DNA of 64,000 nucleotides from CAMCXE01 sp046347475 (GTDB taxonomy: Bacteria; Pseudomonadota; Gammaproteobacteria; Pseudomonadales; Cellvibrionaceae): NCBI GenBank assembly GCA_046347475.1, contig JAXMGD010000001.1:372001-436000 (forward strand). The letters are read 5' to 3'. Positions within the stretch are counted from its first letter, which is position 1. Each line of letters begins with the position of its first letter. Position numbers and translations under genes: made by a program. Under the pieces are notes generated by a model. That model ran no database searches and was not told the origin of the DNA. It saw only the letters and a list, made by a program, of their open reading frames with translations. Positions 44,374 to 52,593 of the stretch are shown here, piece by piece.

Positions 44374-45011
44374 GTTTGACTCCATAAAGGGTTTTGGAAT
44401 ATCAGGTTGTTAAAACAACTTAGAGATTTCGTCCCGAGCTCCCTGTAACCATAATGAGCCTATATATGTGACTCGGTGCAATAGTCCATTGCAAGTGGGC
44501 AGTGCGTTATAACGCTCAGGCATACTCACAAAACTTGATTAAGGTTCAATGGCTAATTTATGAATTTTTTCGCATAAAATTATGACCAATATGACAGCGC
44601 GCGCTGGAGGAGGCCAAATGTGCCTGGGGCAATCGGGCTAACTGGATGGCCCACAGGCAGGATTAACCTGTGGGGTTAAACGCAGGGTAAAAATAAGCGC
44701 AAGCCGGGTGCTGACAAAAGCCGCGGGGTGCTTTGCTTGAACACGCAAAATTTCGTTTGCGCTGCAGGCGTAAGTGCGCAGTCCGTTTAGATGGAGAATC
44801 TGTTGCGTCGCGAGATAAATGACATAATTAATTTGCGCGTTATTGTCGCAAAGGTCTGCAGGGCTGGTGTCTTACACATACAATCTATCTGTGCTCGGCA
44901 TCACTTTAAAAGCGAGCCAGTGGCATAACCTATGCGCACAGGTGATTGGTCGTGTACCCCATCACAGCAGTCAATTGAGTCGCCACATTAAATCCTGCTA
45001 AAAATGCCGGT
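44374..45011. other. Geneless stretch between the VPLPA-CTERM and PrsT-like genes
   Basis: 640 bases. Contains the promoter region of the VPLPA-CTERM gene (not pinpointed) and a hairpin CCACAGG/CCTGTGG (about 44651-44673) without a T-tract. No repeat family from elsewhere in the window was recognised. Confidence 0.4.
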
Positions 45012-47405
45012 TTATTCCTGCGCAAGGGTATTTAAGAGTGAATCAACGTCGCTGCGGCCGGGGTAATTGCTTTTATCTGTTTGGGCTTTTTGCAGGTGAT
45101 ATTTAGCTGAGGTTTTATCCTTTTCTGCTAAATAAACTGCACCTAGATGGTAATGAATAACCGGCGTATCCAGTTTGCTTTGTGCATCGAGCAGTATGGT
45201 CTTAGCATCGCTAATACGCCCTTGTTTAAAATAAACCCAGCCTGCCGTATCTAAATACAAGGGGTTTTTGCTGCTGCGCAGTTGATCAGCAATACTCAGC
45301 GCCAATTGATTGCTTTGGGCATCGGTACGATAACTGGCCAATAACATAGCTAAATTATTGCCGATAATTTCTGGTTGGCCGTTGCTGTGGTAAAACGTAT
45401 CGTACAGTTGGATCGCCTTATCCGTTTGTTTATTGGCCTCGTACAAAGAGGCCAGATCATTGAGCAATAATAAATGATTAGGCTGTTTGCTAAGGCCCGC
45501 CTGCAAGGTGGCTATGGCGCCAGATAAATTATTGGTTTTATTCTGCGCTGTGGCGAGATGTGAGTAGGGTATAGCCCAGCTGTCTTGCAATTTAATTGCC
45601 TGTTGGAAAGGCTCAATGGCTTGGGCATAGTCCTTGTCGGCCAGTGCCAGCTCGCCGATTAGGTTATAAACCACGGCGCGGTCGTTGGTCAGGTTGGGTA
45701 ATTGCTGGCGCAACCATTGGCGGGCATTCGCATTCTGGCCCATTTGCAGCATGGTTTTCGCCCGTGCAGAGACCACTTCAATAAAATCAGGCTTTTCTTT
45801 TAATAACGCATCGAATAATTCCAACGCTTTTTGCGGCTTATCTTCAGCCGCATAGGCAAGTGCTGTGTAATAACGTGCGAGTAAACCCAACTCTCTATCC
45901 TGCTCCAGAGGCTCAGAATAAACCCGAATGGCTGGGCCTTTTTTCTGTTCCAAATAAATATTGACTAATCCGTCTAGGGCTTTGGCGTTATGGGAATCAA
46001 GTTTGACTGCTTCTTCAAAATGGGTTTCAGCGCCTTTAATATCGTTGGCGCGTTTGAGCATATTGGCTAACTCAATATGCAAGCTAGCATTACTGGGGTT
46101 GGCTTTAACGCCATCGCGCAACACCGTTAAGGCCAGCTCGCTCTCGCCATTGGCCATATGCGCATTGGCAAGTGCTGGGTAGAGTTTGCTTTGGGTGGGT
46201 TTATCGGCAATCACGGCTCTAAAATCAGCTATGGCCTGGGTAAAATCCTTGCGGCCGAGGGCTAAAATACCGCGCACCTCTAAAGCATCTAAATCCTTGC
46301 CATTTTTACTCAAAATAGTATCAACCGCTGCTTTGGCTTGATCGGGCTGTTTATCTTCCAAATAAACACGGGCCAGCATATTAAGCGCGCGTAATTCACT
46401 GGGTGTGCCAACAGCATCGCGACTTAGCGCCTGTAATTGTTCAATGCCCTCGGCTTTTTGCCCCGCTTGTAAACGGTAGGAGGCCTTGGTGAGGCCAAAA
46501 TTAAATTCTTTGGGGTATTGGGCTATATAATTATCCAGCAGTGTAAGGGCTTGGTCTTTGCGGTCCACAATATTCAGCAGTTCAACCTTAGCAATTTTGG
46601 CATCGGTATTAGTTGGATTGGTCGTAATAAATTTATCCAACAGGCCCAGTGCTCGCTCGATTTGCTGGTTTTGCAGCAGTATTTTGATAATTTCCGTGGT
46701 TTTAGTGAAATTCTCAGGCTCTAACAAGGCGATTTTTTCATAGGTGTCCCAGGCTAAATCTGCCTTGCCTAGTTTTTGATACAAACGGCTTTGCAAGGTT
46801 AAAAAGGTTGCATCCTGCGGATAGGTTTTGAAGGCTTGATCAAGTGTGGCCTGAGATTCCTCATCGCGGCCTGCATCGTAGTGCATGCCCGCCAGCATGG
46901 CCAAGGCGTCGCGGTGGCCGGGGTTTGCAGTGAGGACACTATTAATAATTTCCCGAGCCCGCTCGCTATTATTGTGGCGCACAAATAATGCCGCCCTTAA
47001 TACTTTGGCATCGAGGTTAGCAGGCTCGGCTGCTTCTACTGTGCTTAGGTTATTTTCTGCCTTATCCAATACATTGGCGGCCAGATAAAATTTCGTGAGG
47101 GCTAGGTTGGCTCCTATGTGCTGAGGGTTTAATTCCACTACTTTTGTGTAATAACCAAAGGCCTGTTGAAATTCCTGTTTGGCTTCGCTGAGTTTGCCCA
47201 ACTGGTACACCCCTTCTTGGTCATTAGGGTCAATTTGCAGCACATTTTTAAAGCTAATGCGGGCTTTATCGTAATTCTTAGCCTCCAGCTGTTCTTTCCC
47301 CTGGTTGAGGTAACGGGTTTTGCGGTCGGTTTTACTATCGCAGCCTGTTGTGGCCATAAGCGCGCACAAACAGAGACCTAAAGATAAAGAAGCACGTACA
47401 CGCAT
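45012..47405 (-). CDS. TPR-repeat lipoprotein of the exosortase system (PrsT-like)
   Basis: 797 residues from the ATG at 47405 (AGGTG six bases upstream). Lipoprotein signal L-M-A-T-T-G-C (Cys about 22), then about twenty TPR units from residue 45 to the C-terminus (for example N-Y-D-K-A-R-I-S-F-K-N-V-L-Q-I-D-P, D-Y-A-Q-A-I-E-P-F-Q-Q-A-I). Size, lipobox and neighbours match the PEP-CTERM-system TPR lipoprotein PrsT, thought to help polysaccharide export or assembly. 175 bases separate it from the WecA-like gene upstream. Confidence 0.85.
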   Translation of the reverse strand: MRVRASLSLGLCLCALMATTGCDSKTDRKTRYLNQGKEQLEAKNYDKARISFKNVLQIDPNDQEGVYQLGKLSEAKQEFQQAFGYYTKVVELNPQHIGANLALTKFYLAANVLDKAENNLSTVEAAEPANLDAKVLRAALFVRHNNSERAREIINSVLTANPGHRDALAMLAGMHYDAGRDEESQATLDQAFKTYPQDATFLTLQSRLYQKLGKADLAWDTYEKIALLEPENFTKTTEIIKILLQNQQIERALGLLDKFITTNPTNTDAKIAKVELLNIVDRKDQALTLLDNYIAQYPKEFNFGLTKASYRLQAGQKAEGIEQLQALSRDAVGTPSELRALNMLARVYLEDKQPDQAKAAVDTILSKNGKDLDALEVRGILALGRKDFTQAIADFRAVIADKPTQSKLYPALANAHMANGESELALTVLRDGVKANPSNASLHIELANMLKRANDIKGAETHFEEAVKLDSHNAKALDGLVNIYLEQKKGPAIRVYSEPLEQDRELGLLARYYTALAYAAEDKPQKALELFDALLKEKPDFIEVVSARAKTMLQMGQNANARQWLRQQLPNLTNDRAVVYNLIGELALADKDYAQAIEPFQQAIKLQDSWAIPYSHLATAQNKTNNLSGAIATLQAGLSKQPNHLLLLNDLASLYEANKQTDKAIQLYDTFYHSNGQPEIIGNNLAMLLASYRTDAQSNQLALSIADQLRSSKNPLYLDTAGWVYFKQGRISDAKTILLDAQSKLDTPVIHYHLGAVYLAEKDKTSAKYHLQKAQTDKSNYPGRSDVDSLLNTLAQE

Positions 47406-47580
47406 AAAACACCTGTAAAATTGGCAAAATGGTCTGGTGACACTAGGGCAGCACCCAGCCTGCAAAAGGCTAATTGCTTTTTATTGCAGGCCCGTGACAA
47501 TCGTGACAGTTGTTATGGGGTGTGAGATAAATTTTTATTAACTGTGTGTGTCAGTTGTTACACAGTGTTTGAGAGGGCAT

Positions 47581-49212
47581 TTAAACGAAATGCTGCAGGG
47601 CGCAGAGGGTTAAAATGCAGCTAAGACTCAGGCCCGTACGCAGTTGAGTGGAGGAAAAAATGTGGCTATTGAGCAAATATTCCATGGTGTAAAACAGGCC
47701 GATTAAAAAGCTGATGCTAAGGGTGAGGTTGCGGGTTTGTGGATCGGCAACGGGGTAAAACGCTAGGGTAAGGGTAATAAAAATAACTAAATAATCCGTT
47801 GGGCTTAGCTCAAAGGTGTGGCGACGGGAGAATTGCAGGCCGATGACGGTGAATGCAAAAATGCCTAGAAATGCCAAAAATATAAGGGATTTTTGTGCGG
47901 TTAACTCCACCGGTATGTGGTAATAAAAAAATATCGCCGTAGAGCACAACACATAAATGCCTAAGCGCTCGGGCCAGGCGAGGGTAGGCTGGCCGCGGTT
48001 GATAAAGCCTGCACTTAAAAATAATAGCGTAAGGCCTATAATGAGAATAAATAAATCACTATTGCGCACCGCTGTGAAGAGTGCGCTTTGCAGCAAGAGT
48101 GCAAGCAGTAAAAAAGCCAAACCATAACGGCCCAGTAGTAAAAGACCATCTTTAAGCTGATGGCGGCTGGGGCTTGCGGCCAAATGGGGGGCTATTAAAC
48201 GGCCTAAACGATTGGGGTGTTTATCACACCAGTGCAGCGCGCTAAATAAAAGCGTTAATACAACGGCCAATAATAATAAAAGTTCCAGATCCGTATGGTA
48301 ACGAAAATAAAAGCCCAGCAGCGCCAGTAGACCTTGCAATACGTAGATGAGTACCACCGTTTCGTAATGGTCAAGGCCTGCGGCTAATAATCGGTGATGA
48401 ATATGATTGCGATCGGGTGAAAACGGTGAGCGCCCTTGTGCCAGGCGGCGGGCTATTACCGCCGCTGTATCAAAAATAGGAATGGCAAATAATAATAGCG
48501 GGAATAAAGGGCTAATACCCACATCGGCTTGTTGAGTGAGGCGCAAGGACGCAATCCCGGCAATAAAGCCTAAAAATTGGCTGCCGGAGTCTCCCATAAA
48601 AATAATGGCCGGGTGGGTGTTAAAACGCAAAAATCCCATTAGCGCGCCCACTACGCTTAAACACAGCAGCGTAAGGCTAATATCTCCAGCCTGCAGGCTT
48701 AAAAAAGCAATTAAACTAAAACCCACCAATGTGGAGCCACCGGCTAACCCGTCTAAACCATCCACTAAATTAATGGCATTAATTACCCCCACTAATACCA
48801 CAAGGCTTAAGAGTTGGCTGGCGAGTAATGGGAGCTGATAATCCGCTGCAAAGGGCAGGGTAATAATCCGAATATCGGCACCGATAATAACCATGGCGGC
48901 ACTCAAACACTGGCCCAATAATTTAAGGCGATAATCTAAATCGGCCCGGTCATCCCAAATTCCAAATGCGAGCAGCACCAGTACGGCTGCAAATAAACTA
49001 ACATTGGTCGCTTGGCTGGGAAGCCAAATAAACAGCGGAATTAATGCGCCAGCAACTATGGCGATACCACCGACGCGGGGAATAATTTTTTGATGGACTT
49101 TGCGTTCGTTAGGGGCGTCGATAAGGTGCAGCGTGGGAGAGAGCTTTATCAAAGGCGGGATAAAGCTCAGGCTTAACAGCATGGCCACTATGAAGCAGAT
49201 AAATAAAATCAC
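47581..49212 (-). CDS. WecA/MraY-family polyprenyl-phosphate sugar-1-phosphate transferase with extra membrane domain
   Basis: 543 residues. The first ~320 hold the WecA family motifs: N-E-R-K-V-H-Q-K, G-V-I-N-A-I-N-L-V-D-G-L-D-G-L, F-M-G-D-S-G-S-Q and R-N-H-I-H-H-R. It would start a lipid-linked repeat unit by transferring GlcNAc-1-P or a similar sugar phosphate to undecaprenyl phosphate. About 200 further residues form several more membrane helices not found in basic WecA. It sits 9 bases behind xrtD in the same operon, typical of exosortase-linked polysaccharide loci. Confidence 0.85.
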   Translation of the reverse strand: MILFICFIVAMLLSLSFIPPLIKLSPTLHLIDAPNERKVHQKIIPRVGGIAIVAGALIPLFIWLPSQATNVSLFAAVLVLLAFGIWDDRADLDYRLKLLGQCLSAAMVIIGADIRIITLPFAADYQLPLLASQLLSLVVLVGVINAINLVDGLDGLAGGSTLVGFSLIAFLSLQAGDISLTLLCLSVVGALMGFLRFNTHPAIIFMGDSGSQFLGFIAGIASLRLTQQADVGISPLFPLLLFAIPIFDTAAVIARRLAQGRSPFSPDRNHIHHRLLAAGLDHYETVVLIYVLQGLLALLGFYFRYHTDLELLLLLAVVLTLLFSALHWCDKHPNRLGRLIAPHLAASPSRHQLKDGLLLLGRYGLAFLLLALLLQSALFTAVRNSDLFILIIGLTLLFLSAGFINRGQPTLAWPERLGIYVLCSTAIFFYYHIPVELTAQKSLIFLAFLGIFAFTVIGLQFSRRHTFELSPTDYLVIFITLTLAFYPVADPQTRNLTLSISFLIGLFYTMEYLLNSHIFSSTQLRTGLSLSCILTLCALQHFV

Positions 49213-49221
49213 GCCGCAGCC

Positions 49222-50808
49222 TTAATCGGGGATATGGCGGCGAAGATTAGGGTAGGCCAGGGCGAGAAAATCAATTGCGCGCTGATCCGCTTGCTCTAGG
49301 GTTGTATTGCGATCCGTGACAAAACTAATCCGCACGAGCGCACCATCCTTACGGTGCAGAGTAATAGCATCCCAGAGCAAATACCACTTAACTAAAAATT
49401 CGTTGGTTAAATGGCGGTGGCGCTGTTTAAAATAATAATACACCATTAAACGGGTATCACCTTTTTGTACCTGCAGGCGATTAAGTCGCAGATTCACGCC
49501 CTTGCCAACAATGCCGGGCAAGTCGATAGTGGAAGCATTTTGTATTTCCCAGCCGCCAGCGGGAATACACGAGCGTGGCGAGTGGGCCGATTGGCCTGCG
49601 CTTTGGGCATTATAATAAGCCACATACAGGTTTACGCTGTCTTGATGATTATTTTTATAATCTACCGATAAATAATCATCAAATTTAAGCTCGTCTATAT
49701 AGCGCTGTTCTATGGGTGCGCGCACACCAGACCAGTGGCCAAGCTCAAGATCAAATGTTGAAAAGGGCGCGCGTGCAACCGAATTTACCTGGGTGGTTGG
49801 TGCAAAATAAGCGCCCAGAGACACGGCTATAGCGCCCAAACAGGCTAATACATAAGTTAATGGTAGGCTGCGTGTGCGCTCAGGCGCAGCTGTTGTTAAG
49901 GGCGCGGTGGGCAATTCAATCATTAATAAATCAATTAGCTGCCTGCGCGGTTTTGATAATCGCGCTATAAGGGCCATTTCGGCAAATAAAATTGCTGTGC
50001 AGCCCATAAACACCACCCAGCCTTCAAAATCGTGTAAAAAACCCTCCGCCATGGCCTGCCCCCACCATTCTACGGTGACGCCAATAATGCCTATACGTAG
50101 GCTATTCATAAGGACCGTAATCGGAATCGTGGAAACAAATACCAATACTTTTTTCCAGAGGGGTACATTAAAAAAATGTGCCGCGATAAAGCCTAGAGTC
50201 ATTAAGGGGAATAAATACCGCAAGCCTGAACAGGCCTCTACTACCTGTAGCTTCATGCTGCCAAGGTCAATCACATTGCCTTCAAGGTAGACCGGAATAT
50301 TAAACAGACGAATGACATGCACGCCAATAGAGGAGGACAGCAGCTGCAGTTCAAAGGACAGGTTTTTATAAATAAAATTAGGCAGTGGCACGCTGAGTAA
50401 TAAAATCAGCAGGGGCACTACGAAAAATCGAAACGCTCGCCAACCGGTAATGGCCAGTGTTAAACCGCCTAAGGCAATCAGCAGTGAATATTGCATAACG
50501 GGAAACAGGGTGCTTATGGAGCCAGCATAACAGCCCAGGGTGCCGAGCAATAACAGCACTAAACCTGCCCAGGAGCCTACAAAAGGTTCCGCTGCTATCT
50601 CGTGTTTTTTTTGCCAAATTAAAAATAATGAAATAAACGGCAAGAGAATGCCGTGGCTGTATTCTTCTTTGTGTTGCCAATTAAACCAGAGGTTTTCAAG
50701 CCCGGTGGCAAAAACCCAGGCCAGGGCGGCAAAAGCCGCTGCGAAACTGATCCACAGTGTAAGTGGAGCCTGCCAATAAATTGTGGGTGGGCGCGTAGTG
50801 GGGTTCAT
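49222..50808 (-). CDS. VPLPA-CTERM-type exosortase (XrtD-like) fused to EpsI domain
   Basis: 528 residues. The N-terminal half is a polytopic exosortase with E-E-Y-S-H-G-I-L-L-P (about 48-57) and the catalytic set Cys in V-E-A-C-S-G-L-R-Y (about 191), Arg in M-N-S-L-R-I-G (about 237) and His in F-L-H-D-F-E-G-W (about 258). The C-terminal ~200 residues after the last helix form an EpsI/DUF3485 domain (L-G-H-W-S-G, Y-V-A-Y-Y-N-A-Q, H-S-P-R-S-C-I-P-A-G-G-W). The fusion and the P-L-P-A substrate point to XrtD. It would cut the sorting signal and attach the substrate to an envelope acceptor. GT4 is upstream by 6 bases. Confidence 0.88.
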   Translation of the reverse strand: MNPTTRPPTIYWQAPLTLWISFAAAFAALAWVFATGLENLWFNWQHKEEYSHGILLPFISLFLIWQKKHEIAAEPFVGSWAGLVLLLLGTLGCYAGSISTLFPVMQYSLLIALGGLTLAITGWRAFRFFVVPLLILLLSVPLPNFIYKNLSFELQLLSSSIGVHVIRLFNIPVYLEGNVIDLGSMKLQVVEACSGLRYLFPLMTLGFIAAHFFNVPLWKKVLVFVSTIPITVLMNSLRIGIIGVTVEWWGQAMAEGFLHDFEGWVVFMGCTAILFAEMALIARLSKPRRQLIDLLMIELPTAPLTTAAPERTRSLPLTYVLACLGAIAVSLGAYFAPTTQVNSVARAPFSTFDLELGHWSGVRAPIEQRYIDELKFDDYLSVDYKNNHQDSVNLYVAYYNAQSAGQSAHSPRSCIPAGGWEIQNASTIDLPGIVGKGVNLRLNRLQVQKGDTRLMVYYYFKQRHRHLTNEFLVKWYLLWDAITLHRKDGALVRISFVTDRNTTLEQADQRAIDFLALAYPNLRRHIPD

Positions 50809-50814
50809 AAAACT

Positions 50815-52101
50815 CTAGGGTAGTTGGCGAGTGGCAAGAGGGCGCGCGGCATGGGGTTGACGGCGACGACGGTAAATGGCCTCTAAAATATGCATAAATT
50901 GCGCAGCCAATTGGCTGCGCTCGAAGGTGCGGGCCACATAATGCAAACCGTTTTCACCCAGGCGGGCAGCGGCAGTGGGTTGATCGTGTAAATAGGCAAC
51001 CGCCGCCGCTAATTGCTGTGCATCCTCTGGCGCAATACACAATCCCGCTTCGGATTCGTGAATAATATCGGCCACTTCACCTTCAACGCCCAATACTATA
51101 GGGCGCTGCATCGCCATGCTTTCAAAAATTTTGGAGGGAATTACAGTTTTAAAAAGATCGGATTTTTTTAATAACACTAGGCTTGCATCCACCAATTGCC
51201 ACAAGCGCGGCATATCTGCTTTCGGTAGTTGATCGAGCATAATGACGTTTTCGAGGGATTTTTCCTGTTTTATTGTTAATAGTTTGGCTTTTTCCGAGCC
51301 GTCCCCGGCCATTAAAAATCGAATGGACGGGTGATCCTTAAGAATTTGGGCCGCCTCTAAAATGGTTTCTAAATGATGGGCCATACCGTGGGTGCCAACA
51401 TAGGCGGCAAAAAACATCGCAGGTTCGTAGGGCACACCAAAATAGGCAGCCGCTTCCGCTTTGTCCTGGTTTTCTTGGCTATCAAATAGGCTTAGGTCAA
51501 CACCATTATAAATAACCGATAATTTTTCCGCCTGACCGCCGCGGGCCAAAATATGTTTTTTAAACGATTGGGTAACCGCAATAATGTGATCCGCCTTGCG
51601 GTAGCAAAAGGCTTCAATACGTTCTAAGCATTTTATAATGGTGGCATTTTTAATGGCTCCCACGGCGACTATAGACTCCGGCCACAAGTCGCGTATTTCC
51701 AATACCCAGGGGCTGCGTTTGAGTTTGCTGACAAAAAAGCCCGCTAAGCCGTTAAAAAACTGCGGCGAGGTGGATAACACCATTTCCTGTTTGCCCACAA
51801 ATAAACTCGCAATAATGGCGGCCACCATATAAGAAATATATCCTAGCGTGCGTTTTAAAAAGCCCTCATTGGCGGTGATATAAGTCCACACCCGTATCAC
51901 TTTTATGCCATCTACGAAATGTACGTTGTAGAGGCTATTATTAAAACCTTTAAAAACCTCGCCCTTGGGGTGATTAGGTGCGCAGGTAATAACTGTCACC
52001 TCATGGCCCGCCGCGGCCCACTGCCGGCAGTGTTCGTAGGTGCGGGTGGCCGGGGCATTGACCTCAGGCGGGAAATAGTGGGATAAAAATAATATTTTCA
52101 T
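50815..52101 (-). CDS. Glycosyltransferase family 4 (WcaI/WbuB-like)
   Basis: 428 residues from the ATG at 52101 (GAGG seven bases before); the family begins M-K-I-L-F-L-S-H-Y-F-P-P-E. GT-B fold: N-terminal acceptor domain, C-terminal donor domain with Y-V-G-T-H-G-M-A-H and the E-x7-E-type stretch I-P-S-K-I-F-E-S-M-A-M-Q-R-P-I (about 310-330). The tail is rich in Arg and Pro. Builds a sugar chain on the lipid carrier; the donor sugar cannot be told. First gene of GT4-xrtD-wecA. Confidence 0.9.
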   Translation of the reverse strand: MKILFLSHYFPPEVNAPATRTYEHCRQWAAAGHEVTVITCAPNHPKGEVFKGFNNSLYNVHFVDGIKVIRVWTYITANEGFLKRTLGYISYMVAAIIASLFVGKQEMVLSTSPQFFNGLAGFFVSKLKRSPWVLEIRDLWPESIVAVGAIKNATIIKCLERIEAFCYRKADHIIAVTQSFKKHILARGGQAEKLSVIYNGVDLSLFDSQENQDKAEAAAYFGVPYEPAMFFAAYVGTHGMAHHLETILEAAQILKDHPSIRFLMAGDGSEKAKLLTIKQEKSLENVIMLDQLPKADMPRLWQLVDASLVLLKKSDLFKTVIPSKIFESMAMQRPIVLGVEGEVADIIHESEAGLCIAPEDAQQLAAAVAYLHDQPTAAARLGENGLHYVARTFERSQLAAQFMHILEAIYRRRRQPHAARPLATRQLP

Positions 52102-52314
52102 GGCGCACCCTCGGGCGTTGAAATGCTGCAGAGGCAATCTAACCCCTGCTTTATATGCATTGTGCCAACCGGATGTTGCAACTAGCTGACAGCTTTTTGA
52201 CGAAAATATTTCAGTCTAAGTAGGCTGTAGAACGGTAGGGCTTTTGTTACAAATGTGAAGACTGCGCGGAACACGGTATTAATCCGGCAAGATTTAGTGC
52301 CCACTCATACCTAG

Positions 52315-52454
52315 CAGTTTGTTGAAATACTACCTTGCTAGTTCTGGCTGTATTAAATTTGGCGAAAAAATCCTCATTTACTTCGTGTAAACTCTGGTTT
52401 TTTCGCCAAATTCGCCTTGCCAGACCGTCGCCGCCAACGTATTTCAACAAGCTG
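52315..52454. repeat. MITE-like element, family 3, copy 2 (140 bp, complete)
   Basis: Ends CAGTTTGTTGAAATAC and GTATTTCAACAAGCTG, flanked on both sides by CTAG (52311-52314 and 52455-52458). This is the best preserved copy; the core is shared with 8323-8461. Confidence 0.78.
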
Positions 52455-52467
52455 CTAGGCACCAGCA

Positions 52468-52563
52468 ATGAATACACATCATTTCGGACACGCCGTGAAT
52501 ACCTCCTTGTAGGCTAGTTAAAAAGATCCCTCTTTTTGACGCTCTGAAATGATGTGTATTCAT
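52468..52563. repeat. 96-bp inverted-repeat element
   Basis: 21-bp arms with one mismatch: ATGAATACACATCATTTCGG at the left and its complement at 52543-52563. The centre contains CACGCCGTGAATAC and a small AAAAAGA/TCTTTTT hairpin. Single copy here, ten bases from family-3 copy 2. No open frame. Confidence 0.65.
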
Positions 52564-52593
52564 GACTTCCGTACAGCTAGTACTAAAAAGGCG

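Larger units (their letters stand above)
52102..52593. other. Geneless stretch with two adjacent inverted-repeat elements
   Basis: Splits the exopolysaccharide cluster between GT4 and the heparinase-fold gene. Holds family-3 copy 2 (52315-52454) and a separate 96-bp palindromic element (52468-52563). The GT4 promoter must lie at 52102-52300 but was not identified. Confidence 0.45.
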
